Of a DNA stretch of 64,000 bases, positions 17,365 through 25,570 are shown in pieces. Within the stretch, counting starts at the first letter, position 1. Every line of letters starts with the position of its first letter. The position numbers and the translations under genes were made by a program. The notes under the pieces are model-generated. The model was not told the origin of the DNA. It ran no database searches and worked only from the letters and a program-made list of their open reading frames with translations. The DNA comes from Oceanithermus profundus DSM 14977. GTDB taxonomy: Bacteria > Deinococcota > Deinococci > Deinococcales > Marinithermaceae. The stretch lies in assembly GCF_000183745.1 (NCBI RefSeq), contig NC_014761.1, positions 310,001-374,000 on the forward strand, written 5' to 3'.

Positions 17365-18936
17365 TTACGGTCGTTCCATCCAGAAGTCGTAGCTGCCCGA
17401 GCCGCTGTAGGACTCAATGCGCCAGACGTAGTAGCCGGCGGTGCCGCTGTAGGTCACCTGCTCGCTCGAGGTGTAGCTGGTCGAGCTGGCGACGGTGCGC
17501 CAACCCCAACCGGTCCACTTCCAGAGCTTGAGGTCGAAGTCGGTGCCGGCGGCCCCTTCGAGCCAGCCCTTGTGCACCCCCGCAGGAGCGTAGAAGTAGC
17601 TGCCGTTCGGCTGGTAGTCGTAATCGCCGGAGCCCGTCAGGGTGCCGCTGTAGTACTCGCAGCCGGTGCAGGGCGCGGTGCTGCCGCCGCCACCCCCGCC
17701 CCCGCCGGTCTCGGGGGTGAGGCCGCTGAAGAGCAGCAGGTTGGGCGAGCCGGCGACGTCGCTGATGCGACCGGCGCTGGCGGAGTCGAGGATCGCCTGC
17801 TTGACGGTGCTCGGCGAGGCGCCGGGGTCGGTCTCCAGGTAGAGCGCGGCCACACCGGCCACGTGGGGGGTGGCCATCGAGGTGCCGCTGATCGTGTTGG
17901 TGGCGGTGTCCGAGGTGTTCCAGGCGGAGGTGATGGAGACGCCCGGGGCGAAGAGGTCGACGCAGGAGCCGAAGTTCGAGAAGGAGGCGCGCACGTCGCT
18001 CGAGTCGCTGGCGGCCACGGTGAGCGCCTCGGCCACCCGCGCCGGCGACTTCGTGCAGGCGTCGGTGTTTTCGTTGCCGGCGGCGACCGCGAAGGTCACG
18101 CCCGAAGCGATGGCGTTGCGCACGGCGTCGTCCAGCGACTGGCTGGCCGAACCGCCCAGGCTCATGTTGGCGACGGCCGGGCTCTGGTGGTTGGCCGCCA
18201 CCCAGTCCACGCCGGCGATGACGCCGGAGGTCGTGCCCGAGCCGTTCGCGTCGAGAACGCGCACGGGGTGGAGCGTCACCGACTTGGCCACGCCGTAGGT
18301 GCTGCCGCCGACGGTGCCGGCCACGTGGGTGCCGTGCCCGTTGCCGTCCTCGACGCCAAGCCCGTCGCTGATGGCGGTGTAGCCGTTACCGATGCGGCCG
18401 GAGAACTCCTGGTGGGTCGTGCGGATGCCGGTGTCGATGATGTAGGCGTGCACGCCCGCACCGGTGGCGGTGTAGCTGTAGTTCCCGTCGAGCGGGAGGT
18501 CCCGCTGATCGATGCGGTCGAGCCCCCAGGTGGCCCCGCTTTGGGTGGCGGAGAGGGTGATGCGCTGATCCGCCTCGATGTAGGCCACCCGCGGATCCCT
18601 GGCGAGCTGCACGAGCGCAGCGTCGCTCAACACGGCCGCGAAGCCGGGAAGCGCAGTCGAGTATACGTACAACAGTTGAACGTCTTGATCCGATACACCC
18701 AGTCCCGATACGTTGCCCGATTGAAGCTGCTGCAATACCGGCGCGGCGGCGCCTTTCTTGAAGACCACAATGTACTGCCCCGGAATCGCGGCTTCGGCGT
18801 CCTGCCCGTAGATGGGGGCGACCGATTCGGCCGAAACGGAGAGATCAGGTGTGCCCGCTTGGTTCGGGGGCGTGGAACACGCCACCAAAACCCCTAACGA
18901 CAAAGCAAGAGCCAAGAGCCACGTTCTAAGGTTCAT
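17365..18936 (-). CDS. Aqualysin I-like subtilisin-family serine protease precursor (S8)
   Basis: A 523-residue secreted protease precursor. The ATG at 18936 has GGAGA upstream. Order: lipobox-type signal (LGVLVAC, Cys near 20), an inhibitor I9 propeptide ([22 protein letters not shown], about 50-128), then the proteinase K-type catalytic domain with Asp in [10 protein letters not shown], His in [11 protein letters not shown] and Ser in [11 protein letters not shown]. After a glycine linker comes a C-terminal beta domain ([17 protein letters not shown].., PPC-like) that in aqualysin I is removed on maturation. Compared with aqualysin I as I recall it, the cysteines of the first disulfide are absent (the sequence reads VEDGNGHG and VLDANGSG), while the second pair (TDACTKS and FGSCVDL) is kept. 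It has its own promoter and terminator. Confidence 0.95.
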   Translation of the reverse strand: MNLRTWLLALALSLGVLVACSTPPNQAGTPDLSVSAESVAPIYGQDAEAAIPGQYIVVFKKGAAAPVLQQLQSGNVSGLGVSDQDVQLLYVYSTALPGFAAVLSDAALVQLARDPRVAYIEADQRITLSATQSGATWGLDRIDQRDLPLDGNYSYTATGAGVHAYIIDTGIRTTHQEFSGRIGNGYTAISDGLGVEDGNGHGTHVAGTVGGSTYGVAKSVTLHPVRVLDANGSGTTSGVIAGVDWVAANHQSPAVANMSLGGSASQSLDDAVRNAIASGVTFAVAAGNENTDACTKSPARVAEALTVAASDSSDVRASFSNFGSCVDLFAPGVSITSAWNTSDTATNTISGTSMATPHVAGVAALYLETDPGASPSTVKQAILDSASAGRISDVAGSPNLLLFSGLTPETGGGGGGGGSTAPCTGCEYYSGTLTGSGDYDYQPNGSYFYAPAGVHKGWLEGAAGTDFDLKLWKWTGWGWRTVASSTSYTSSEQVTYSGTAGYYVWRIESYSGSGSYDFWMERP

Positions 18937-18985
18937 ACCGTCTCCTTTCCTTGTAACCAACCCGTTGGTTTGGGGTGGTGGTCCC

Positions 18986-19015
18986 AGTCTAGGGAACGAA
19001 ACCCCCGCTTGTCAA
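18986..19015 (-). promoter_or_regulatory. Promoter of aqualysin-like protease
   Basis: Minus-strand TTGACA (19010-19015), 18-base spacer, TAGACT (18986-18991) followed by GGGA. It is very like the beta-helix lipoprotein operon promoter at 24287-24315. Confidence 0.75.
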
Positions 19016-19065
19016 TCGATGGAGCGAAATGGGTCTCGGCGCGGGGGTGCGGCCCGCCTTCCAGC

Positions 19066-19100
19066 CGCCGCCCCGGGGGTGACGGTCCCCCGGGGCGGCG
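19066..19100 (-). terminator. Terminator of beta-helix lipoprotein operon
   Basis: A long GC hairpin in which CCGCCCCGGGGG pairs with CCCCCGGGGCGG across a short loop, just after the stop codon at 19115. It has no clear T-run. Confidence 0.6.
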
Positions 19101-19114
19101 CGTCGAGGAGGGTG

Positions 19115-20797
19115 TCAGCGGACGTACTCGTACGCCCCCCGGTCCCAGGCGGCTCCCTGGGGCCTGGGGGTGCCCGCCGCGTCGCGGCGGATGTCGAGGC
19201 CGTAGAGGTCGAAGAACCGCTGGTAGACGTCGTTTTCGCTCCCCGAGTCGACGAGGGGGGAGGCGGCCTGGGGCCTCAGGTCTCCGGCCGCGGGGTCGGC
19301 GAGCAGGGGATCGGCCTCGAGGTTGCCCGAGGCCTGAGCCGCGGCGTCCAGCTCGGCGACGCCGGTGAAGGCGGTCGATCCGAGCCGGAAGGTGGGTGCG
19401 CCGCCGGCCTGGAAGAAGACGTTGCCCGTGATCCGGCTCGCGCTGACCGCGTTGCCGAGTTCGACGAAGACGTGCCGCCCCTGCCGGACGTTGGCGACGA
19501 GGTTGCCGTGGATCTGCAGGCTGCCGTCGCCGCCCGGGGAGTGGATGCCGCCGTCGACGTTCCAGATCGTGTTGTCCACGATGTGGCGGTTCCGCCCTCC
19601 GGCCAGCATGATGGCTGCGGGGGCCCAGCCGGTGTTGGGGTTGTAGGTGAAGTCGGGCGGAACGGCGATGTCGTAGATCACGTTCCCGATGATGTACTGC
19701 TCCTGTCCGGTGCCGCCGCTGTTGCTGCCGGCGGTGATGCCCGAGTTGGAATTGTAGATGCGGTTGAAGAGGATCCAGACGCGCTCGGGCCCGTACTGGA
19801 AGACGACCCCCGACTGGCCGGCGGCGTTGCTCTGGATCTTCTGGTTGTCGTGGAGGACGTTCTCGGAGATGATGACGTCGGTCGCCTGCTTGATGCCGAT
19901 CGGCGACTGACGGTTGGCGTAGAGGTCGTTGCGGGCCACGTAGAAGCGGCGGGAGCGGTTGAGCGCTTCGGTGCTGCCGTCGCCCCAATCGCCGATCTGA
20001 ATGAAGCTGCCGCCGTTGTGGTACCCCACGTTGTCGAGCACCCAGACGTCCTCGGTGTAGGACCCGAACTTGATGCCGTGGTTGTCGAGGTCGACGTCCG
20101 GATTCTGATCCCAGCCGTCCTGCGAGTGGATCTTGTTGTTGTAGATCACGATGTGGCGCACCCGCTCGGCGTCGGAGCGGCCGCCGCCGCCGATCTTTCC
20201 GGCCATGTCGTGCAACTCGCTGTTGCGCAGGGCGACGTGGTGCGAGGGGTAGTTGAAGGTCACCTTGCCGAAGTCCGTGAACTCGAAGCCTTCGAGGATC
20301 GTGTAGCTCGACTTGACGACCCACTTGCGCGTCACCAGCGCCGGTCCGCTGCCGCTGGGCTCGTCGCCCACGATGAAGACCGGCGCTTCGGCCGTGCCCT
20401 CGGCCTGCACCACGTCGTAGCCGGTGGGGGCGTAGTCGTAGCGGCCGTGGACCTCCACCACCGAGCCCGCGGGGATGGGATCGGGCAGGGTGGCGCGGGG
20501 GGCCGCGGGGGTGCCGTAGGTACGGGCGTCGCTGGCGTCGGGGTGATACTGGTCGACGTAGTACCAGCCGGGGGTTTCCTCGTCCCAGGGGTCGGGGCGG
20601 GTGTAGTAGTCCTCGAGTTTCTCGACGATCCCGAACTCGGGGTCGGGCACCCCCGCGGGCGCCACCCAGGCGCCGGGGGGCGGCTGGGAGCCGCCGGGTG
20701 GGGGGTTCTCCTTGGCCGGGTTGCAGGCGGCCAGCAGGGCCAGGGCGAAGGCGAGGAAGATCGTGGGGTACCGTTTGCGGGTTGCGCGCAAAGCCAT
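19115..20797 (-). CDS. Right-handed beta-helix lipoprotein (duplicate A)
   Basis: A 560-residue lipoprotein: basic start, hydrophobic segment and lipobox LLAAC (Cys near 25), then a Pro/Gly-rich spacer. The mature part has an N-terminal module with the words PEFGIVEKLEDYYTRPDPWD and a long parallel beta-helix with repeated N.IY(N/D).NSGI, NVIYDI and NTIWNVDGGI turns (PbH1 repeats), as in polysaccharide lyases such as chondroitinase B and related surface proteins. No lyase active site can be assigned with confidence. It is third in an operon of three and about half identical overall to the preceding gene, with DNA-identical blocks at both ends. A role in binding or cutting polysaccharide at the cell surface is inferred. 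Confidence 0.8.
   Translation of the reverse strand: MALRATRKRYPTIFLAFALALLAACNPAKENPPPGGSQPPPGAWVAPAGVPDPEFGIVEKLEDYYTRPDPWDEETPGWYYVDQYHPDASDARTYGTPAAPRATLPDPIPAGSVVEVHGRYDYAPTGYDVVQAEGTAEAPVFIVGDEPSGSGPALVTRKWVVKSSYTILEGFEFTDFGKVTFNYPSHHVALRNSELHDMAGKIGGGGRSDAERVRHIVIYNNKIHSQDGWDQNPDVDLDNHGIKFGSYTEDVWVLDNVGYHNGGSFIQIGDWGDGSTEALNRSRRFYVARNDLYANRQSPIGIKQATDVIISENVLHDNQKIQSNAAGQSGVVFQYGPERVWILFNRIYNSNSGITAGSNSGGTGQEQYIIGNVIYDIAVPPDFTYNPNTGWAPAAIMLAGGRNRHIVDNTIWNVDGGIHSPGGDGSLQIHGNLVANVRQGRHVFVELGNAVSASRITGNVFFQAGGAPTFRLGSTAFTGVAELDAAAQASGNLEADPLLADPAAGDLRPQAASPLVDSGSENDVYQRFFDLYGLDIRRDAAGTPRPQGAAWDRGAYEYVR
19128..19233. repeat. 106-bp perfect direct repeat, copy 1 (3' end of duplicate A)
   Basis: Identical base for base to 20831-20936. 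It encodes the shared C-terminus (VYQRFFDLYGLDIRRDAAG and onward to GAYE) of the two duplicate lipoproteins. Confidence 0.9.
20556..20642. repeat. 87-bp perfect direct repeat, copy 1 (5' part of duplicate A)
   Basis: Identical to 22247-22333. It encodes the shared N-terminal module (EFGIVEKLEDYYTRPDPWD followed by EETPGWYYV). Confidence 0.9.
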
Positions 20798-20817
20798 CTT
20801 CTCCTTTCCTGCCCGCG

Positions 20818-22476
20818 CTACTGCGGGCGTTCGTACGCCCCCCGGTCCCAGGCGGCTCCCTGGGGCCTGGGGGTGCCCGCCGCGTCGCGGCGGATGTCGA
20901 GGCCGTAGAGGTCGAAGAACCGCTGGTAGACGTCGTGCTCGCTTCCCGAGTCTATGGCTGGCGAGCCGGATTGGGGCCGAAAGTCGCGCGCGGTGATGTC
21001 GGTAAAACGCGGGTCGGCTTCCAGATTATGGCGCACACGGGCGGGCCAGGCGGCTTCGAAAGCGGAGACGCCGGTGTAGACCGTGGAGGAACCCATACGA
21101 AAGGTCGGCGACCCTTCCGGCTGGAAGAAGAGGTTGCCCTCGATGCGGCTCAGGTTCGCGCCCTCTTTGGTGTCGATGACGAGGTGGTGCCCTCCGCGAA
21201 CGCCGGCGACCACGTTGCCGTGAACGTAAAGCGGTCGGTTGCTCGGGCTGTAGATTCCGCCGTCGACGTTCCAGATCGTGTTGTCCACGACGTAGCGGTT
21301 CTGACCGCCGTTAAGGCGGATGGCCGCAGCGCCCCACGCGGATCCCGGGGGCTTGTCGTCGTCAGGGGCGGCGGCGATGTCGTAGATCACGTTGCCGATG
21401 AGGTACTGTTCCTGCCCCGTGCCGCCGCTGTTGCTGCCGCCGGTGATGCCCGAGTTGGAGTCGTAGATGCGGTTGTAGATCAGCCAGATGCGCTCGGGTC
21501 CGTACAGGAAGTAGATGCCCGCCTGGCCCCCGACGTTGCTCTGGATCTTCTTGTTGTCGTAGAAGACGTTCTGGGAAACGATCACGTCGGTCGCCTGCTT
21601 GATGCCGAGGGCGCTCTGGCGGTTGGCGTAGGCCACGTTGCGGCCGATGTAGAACCGGCGGGCGCGGTTGAGCGCTTCGGTGCTGCCGTCGCCCCAGTCG
21701 CCGACCTGGATGAAGTCGCCGGCGTTGTGGTAACCCACGTTGTCGAGGATCCATACGTCCTCGGTGTAGGGACCGAACTTTATGCCGTGGTTGTCCTTGT
21801 CTTCGGTACCCTCGTTCCAGCCCTCTTGCGAGTGGATCTTGTTGTTGTAGATCACGATGTCGTGAATGTACTCAGCCGGCGAAGCGCCGCCGCCGCCGAA
21901 CTTGCCTACGGTGTTGTGGTGCTCGCCGTTGCGGAAGGCGACGTGGTGGGAGGGGTAGCGGATCTCGATCCTGCCCCCGCCGGTGAACTCGAGCCCATCG
22001 ACGATCAGGTACGTCGACTGGATCCGCCACTTCCGGGTCACGACCGCGCCCTCTTCGCCCACGATGAAGACCGGCGCTTCGGCCGTGCCTTCGGCCAGGA
22101 TCGAGTCGTAGCCGGTCGGGGCGAAGGCGTAAGCGCCCGCCAGCACCACCACCGAGCCCGCGGGGATGGGGTCTGGGATCGTCGCCCTGGGGGCGGCGGG
22201 GGTGCCGTAAATACGGGCGTCGCTGGCGCTGGGGTGGTCGTGCTGCACGTAGTACCAGCCGGGGGTTTCCTCGTCCCAGGGGTCGGGGCGGGTGTAGTAG
22301 TCCTCGAGTTTCTCGACGATCCCGAACTCGGGGGGCGGGATGCCGATGGGGGGTTCGAAAGCGCCGCTTTCCGGGGGCGACCCGCCTCCGGGGCCGGGCG
22401 GCGTGCGCGCGGCCGGGTCGCAGGCCACGAGCAGGGCGAGGGCGAGCAAAGGAGCCATCCGAATGCGTGCAATCAT
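20818..22476 (-). CDS. Right-handed beta-helix lipoprotein (duplicate B)
   Basis: A 552-residue lipoprotein starting at the ATG at 22476, chosen for its GGAGG site and signal peptide with lipobox LLVAC. The architecture is the same as duplicate A: EFGIVEKLEDYY module, then a beta-helix with motifs DNHGIKFG, NVGYHN, IGDWGDGSTEALN, GIKQATDVI and SNSGITGGSNSGG shared almost word for word. The two genes are 20 bases apart and clearly arose by tandem duplication. The sequence between the identical end blocks has diverged more, especially before DDDKPPGSAWG and in the region of the last turns. Likely lipid-anchored at the cell surface; substrate unknown. Confidence 0.8.
   Translation of the reverse strand: MIARIRMAPLLALALLVACDPAARTPPGPGGGSPPESGAFEPPIGIPPPEFGIVEKLEDYYTRPDPWDEETPGWYYVQHDHPSASDARIYGTPAAPRATIPDPIPAGSVVVLAGAYAFAPTGYDSILAEGTAEAPVFIVGEEGAVVTRKWRIQSTYLIVDGLEFTGGGRIEIRYPSHHVAFRNGEHHNTVGKFGGGGASPAEYIHDIVIYNNKIHSQEGWNEGTEDKDNHGIKFGPYTEDVWILDNVGYHNAGDFIQVGDWGDGSTEALNRARRFYIGRNVAYANRQSALGIKQATDVIVSQNVFYDNKKIQSNVGGQAGIYFLYGPERIWLIYNRIYDSNSGITGGSNSGGTGQEQYLIGNVIYDIAAAPDDDKPPGSAWGAAAIRLNGGQNRYVVDNTIWNVDGGIYSPSNRPLYVHGNVVAGVRGGHHLVIDTKEGANLSRIEGNLFFQPEGSPTFRMGSSTVYTGVSAFEAAWPARVRHNLEADPRFTDITARDFRPQSGSPAIDSGSEHDVYQRFFDLYGLDIRRDAAGTPRPQGAAWDRGAYERPQ
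20831..20936. repeat. 106-bp perfect direct repeat, copy 2 (3' end of duplicate B)
   Basis: The partner of 19128-19233, in the same orientation, 1,703 bases away. Confidence 0.9.
22247..22333. repeat. 87-bp perfect direct repeat, copy 2 (5' part of duplicate B)
   Basis: The partner of 20556-20642, in the same orientation, 1,691 bases away. Confidence 0.9.
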
Positions 22477-22540
22477 GCGCGACCTCCAGGGTGCCGGCCG
22501 CGGTTGGCCGGCGCTGCCGAACGGGCGGTGGCGAACGGCT

Positions 22541-24244
22541 TCACGGCGCGTACCCGCCGATGTCCGGGGCCGTGCCCGCATAGGCGTACGCCACCCCCTG
22601 GCCGTCCTGCCAGTCCAGCTCGCGGTCCAGGTGCAGGACGTTGGCCTCGTCGTCGATGGCGACGACGCGGGCCCGCAGGTCGGAGCCCTGCAGCTGGATC
22701 ACGTCGCCGCGTTCGCCCGGGAGGCCGTAGCCGTCGTAGAAGTACCCGGCGTCGTCGACGGGCAGGGCGGTGCCGCGACCGCTGCCGACGGCCTGCGTCA
22801 GGAAGGCGCCGGCGTCGACGAGGGGGCTGTCCGGCGCGGGGGTGAAGTCGAGCCCTTCGGCGTCGCGGAAGCGCGGCGCCGCGGTGAGGTTGCCGCGGAA
22901 GCGCCCGGGCAGCGCGTCCTGCCACGCGCCCACGGTGCGCGGCGCCGAACGCGCGGAGGTCACCCCGTGGACCACCAGGTAGGGGTCGTCGCCTCCGTCG
23001 TAGGCGATCAGGTTGGCCTCGAAGAGGAAGCCGTCGGTCCGTCCCGTCTTGATCTGCACGGGTCGGCCGTCGAGCACGTCGGTGTACCAGCTCCAGCGGG
23101 TGTCGTTGGCCACGAAGCGGCTGCGGTAGAAGACGTTGTTCTTGAAGACGTTGTCCCCGAAGGTGTAGCGGGTGTTGCCGGAGAGCTCCACCCCGGCGTA
23201 GTCGGTGCGAAAGAAGACGTTGTGCACGACGCGGTTCCCGGTGTTGTGCGTCGCCTCCCCGCCGTAGAGGGCCATCTGGAGGCCGGGGCCGGTGGTGTCG
23301 TGGAAGAGGTTGAAGCGCACCAAAGTCTGCTGGGCGGCGAGCTGGATGCCCGCGTAGGGCGAGGCGTCGCCGCTCGAGGGGGTGTAGGCGAAGACGTTGC
23401 CCTCGACCAGGTTGCGGCGGGTGGCGTTCACGGCCGTGACGTCCTTGTCGAAGCCGACCCCGTCGCAGTCGTAGATCTCGCCGATCTTCTGATCGGCGTT
23501 GTGGAAGTCGTTGTTCCGCAGGACGTTGAAGTCGCCGCACTTGATCGCCCACAAGGCGTGGTCGGCTGCGCGGAAGACGTTGCCCTCGACCAGGTTGCGA
23601 TCGGAGTCGATGAGCACCAGGTGGTCCTGGGTCGAGTCTTCGAACCGGTTGCCCAGCAGGCGGTTGAAGTGGGCGCGCTCGAAGAAGAGGCCCGTCTTCG
23701 AGCTTCCGTAGGGATCGAGGGCGCGGCGGAAGGTGTTGCCGCGCAGCACGTTGCGGTGTGCGTCGCGGGCGTACAGCCAGCGGCGCACCCCTTCGACGGT
23801 CAGCCCCTCGATCACCAGGTAGCTGCGGCCGGAGATCTCGATGGCGGGGCTCAGGGCCTCGCCCGTGAGGACCGGGCGCTCGCCTTCGTGGTTGCGGAAG
23901 ACGATCGGCGCGTCCGCACGCCCGGAGTTCGCGGGGCGCAGGGCCTCGCGGTAGGTGCCGCCGCGGAGTGCGACGACGTCCCCGGCCACGGCCGCGGCGG
24001 CCGCGGCGGCGAGGGTGCGGTAGGCGCGCTCCTCACCGGAGCCACAGCGGCGCGCGGCGGGGTCGTAGTCGTCGCAGGCGTCGGCGTCGATCCCGGGGTC
24101 GACGTAGATCGTGGGCGGCGGGGTGGGTGCGGGCGGTGGGTCGGGCCCGGGATCCGCGTCCGTACCGGCGGCGCCGCAGGCGCCCAACAGCACGAGCGTG
24201 AGCGTTAGCGCGAGCGTCAGGGGCAGCCGGGCGGTAGGGTTCAT
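22541..24244 (-). CDS. Right-handed beta-helix lipoprotein, first gene of operon
   Basis: A 567-residue lipoprotein with lipobox LLGAC and a Pro-rich spacer. It then reads TIYVDPGIDAD (DUF1565-like start) and a long parallel beta-helix marked by N.V.GN.F and N.F.(R/N)..Y turns (NVLRGNTF, NLVEGNVF twice, NVLRNNDF, NRVVHNVFF). It is only distantly related to the two duplicates that follow. The family resembles chondroitinase-B-like and NosD-like beta-helices that bind or process sugars; no catalytic set is clear. It has a strong promoter with an 18-base-apart match to the protease promoter. The 64-base gap to the next gene has no terminator, so the three genes form one operon. Confidence 0.8.
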   Translation of the reverse strand: MNPTARLPLTLALTLTLVLLGACGAAGTDADPGPDPPPAPTPPPTIYVDPGIDADACDDYDPAARRCGSGEERAYRTLAAAAAAAVAGDVVALRGGTYREALRPANSGRADAPIVFRNHEGERPVLTGEALSPAIEISGRSYLVIEGLTVEGVRRWLYARDAHRNVLRGNTFRRALDPYGSSKTGLFFERAHFNRLLGNRFEDSTQDHLVLIDSDRNLVEGNVFRAADHALWAIKCGDFNVLRNNDFHNADQKIGEIYDCDGVGFDKDVTAVNATRRNLVEGNVFAYTPSSGDASPYAGIQLAAQQTLVRFNLFHDTTGPGLQMALYGGEATHNTGNRVVHNVFFRTDYAGVELSGNTRYTFGDNVFKNNVFYRSRFVANDTRWSWYTDVLDGRPVQIKTGRTDGFLFEANLIAYDGGDDPYLVVHGVTSARSAPRTVGAWQDALPGRFRGNLTAAPRFRDAEGLDFTPAPDSPLVDAGAFLTQAVGSGRGTALPVDDAGYFYDGYGLPGERGDVIQLQGSDLRARVVAIDDEANVLHLDRELDWQDGQGVAYAYAGTAPDIGGYAP

Positions 24245-24275
24245 GGGTCTCCGAGGTCGGGTCGCGGTGGCTCAT

Positions 24276-24287
24276 TGGGTTGACCCA
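24276..24287. promoter_or_regulatory. Possible operator at beta-helix operon start site
   Basis: TGGGT-TG-ACCCA, 5-bp arms, directly abutting the -10 box on its downstream side at the expected transcription start. Short, so it could be chance. Confidence 0.25.
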
Positions 24288-24315
24288 GTCTATATAACGA
24301 GCTAACGCGTGTCAA
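24287..24315 (-). promoter_or_regulatory. Promoter of beta-helix lipoprotein operon
   Basis: Minus-strand TTGACA (24310-24315), 17-base spacer, TAGACT (24287-24292) followed by GGGT. It shares both hexamers and the trailing GGG with the aqualysin-like protease promoter. Confidence 0.75.
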
Positions 24316-24349
24316 TCCAGAGACCGGCAAGCGGCTAGAGAAAAGATAA

Positions 24350-24372
24350 GCCCCGCCGTGTGCGGGCGGGGC
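24350..24372 (-). terminator. Terminator of tetR-carD operon
   Basis: On the minus strand GCCCCGCC-CGCACAC-GGCGGGGC is followed by TTATCTTTTC, about 20 bases after the carD stop. Confidence 0.85.
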
Positions 24373-24393
24373 CGGGTCCGCGGTGCGGACGGA

Positions 24394-24888
24394 TCAGTTG
24401 AGCTCTTCGCCCCAGGCCTCTTCGAAGACGACGCGGGTCTCGCTGACCGTAATCTCGAGCGCCTGGGCCACCTCCTCGGCGAGCAGGTTGATGGCGCGGC
24501 GGAACGCCTGGCGGTCCAGGTCGGGCAGGCCGCGCTCGGCGTCCCAGCGCCGCAGCTGCCCGGCCAGGATGGCGATGCGGTGCGGGTTGCCCTCGGAGAG
24601 GATCTCGGTGACCCGGCGGTGCCGCGCGGCCCACTGCTTGGGCAGCGGGAGCTGGCCGTGTTTGAGGTGCTCGAGGATCTGGGGCACCTCGTCCCGCGTC
24701 AGCGCGGGCCTCAGGCCCACCTGCTGGGGCGACTCGACCGGTACGAACGCCTTGGAACGCGAGCCGGGGAACTCGACCTGATAGTAGGATCGGCCGATGC
24801 CGGCCACGGTCCGCTGGGCGATGCCGGCCACGACGCCCACGCCGTAGGGGGGCAGCACTACCTTGTCTCCGGGACGGTACTCTTTCAC
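24394..24888 (-). CDS. carD: CarD family transcriptional regulator
   Basis: A 164-residue RNA-polymerase-binding factor that stabilises open promoter complexes; the length equals that of Thermus CarD. The GTG at 24888 is chosen for the upstream AAAGGAG. The N-terminal Tudor-like RNAP-interaction domain starts YRPGDKVVLPPYGVGVV (about 3-60); the helical DNA-binding domain follows, with QWAARHRRVTEILSEG and a C-terminal helix bundle (AINLLAEEVAQALEI). The start codon overlaps the stop of the tetR gene by four bases, an unusual arrangement that couples a global factor to a ligand-responsive regulator. Confidence 0.93.
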   Translation of the reverse strand: MKEYRPGDKVVLPPYGVGVVAGIAQRTVAGIGRSYYQVEFPGSRSKAFVPVESPQQVGLRPALTRDEVPQILEHLKHGQLPLPKQWAARHRRVTEILSEGNPHRIAILAGQLRRWDAERGLPDLDRQAFRRAINLLAEEVAQALEITVSETRVVFEEAWGEELN

Positions 24889-25451
24889 GCGCAAACTCCT
24901 TTCATGAAGACCTCGGCGAGCTGCTGGATGTAGGGCTCGCGAGGGAAATCGAGCTGAGGACTGCAGCCGAAGGCGGCCAGTGCGGCGGCGGTGAGCTCGA
25001 CGTCGAGGTCGGGGCGCAGCTCCCCGCTGGCGATGCCGCTGGCGACGAAGCGCTCGAGGATCCCCTGGTAGTGCTGGTGCAGACCGGTCAGCCAAGCCTT
25101 CTGCCCCTTGGGGTTGGCCTCGCGCGCGACCGCGGCCCAGAGGCCGCGCCACTCGTCGACGAAGGCGAGCCGCCGTGCGAGCAGCCGCTCCAGCCGCTCG
25201 CGAAAGGGCCGCTCGGACGCGGTGATCTCGGCGGCGTCGGCGTAAAAACGCTGCGTGTGGTACTCCACCAGCGCCTTGAGCAGGTCCTGTTTGTCCTCGA
25301 AGTAGAGGTAGACCGTACCCTTGCCCACCTCGGCCTGCCTGGCCACCTCCTCGACCTTGAGCCCGGACAGACCCCGTTCGCGGAGTACCCGGATCGTGGC
25401 CTCGAGGATGATGTCGCGCTTGTTGGGGACGCTCCGGGCTTCGGTGGTCAC
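24885..25451 (-). CDS. TetR family transcriptional regulator
   Basis: A regulator of about 188 residues. The helix-turn-helix lies near residues 10-55: RDIILEATIRVLRERGLSG, VEEVARQAEVGKGTVYLYFEDK, with the usual KGTVYLYF recognition helix. The C-terminal domain is helical and presumably binds a ligand; its nature cannot be told. The start is uncertain: GTG at 25451 fits a -10 box (TATGCT, 25464-25469) with a short leader, while GTG at 25460 and a frame beginning at 25487 are too close to or upstream of it. It overlaps carD by four bases (GTGA) and is divergent from the cyanophycinase-like gene. Confidence 0.85.
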   Translation of the reverse strand: MTTEARSVPNKRDIILEATIRVLRERGLSGLKVEEVARQAEVGKGTVYLYFEDKQDLLKALVEYHTQRFYADAAEITASERPFRERLERLLARRLAFVDEWRGLWAAVAREANPKGQKAWLTGLHQHYQGILERFVASGIASGELRPDLDVELTAAALAAFGCSPQLDFPREPYIQQLAEVFMKGVCA

Positions 25452-25463
25452 GTACTTCACTCT

Positions 25464-25551
25464 AGCATAGGTACACGGTTTATGCATGAGAAATCGGTGT
25501 TAAGCCGTATAAAAATACACTATTTACTGCATTATACGGTTGGGCTAGAAT
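25464..25551. promoter_or_regulatory. Divergent promoters and candidate TetR operator
   Basis: Minus strand: -10 TATGCT (25464-25469) for tetR. Plus strand: TTTACT (25523-25528), 17-base spacer, TAGAAT (25546-25551) for the cyanophycinase-like gene. Between them, CCGTATAA (25505-25512) and TTATACGG (25532-25539) form perfect 8-base inverted arms 19 bases apart, the second within the plus-strand promoter spacer. A TetR dimer pair could bind here and repress both directions. Confidence 0.45.
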
Positions 25552-25570
25552 AGGGGGCAGGAGGCCGACG

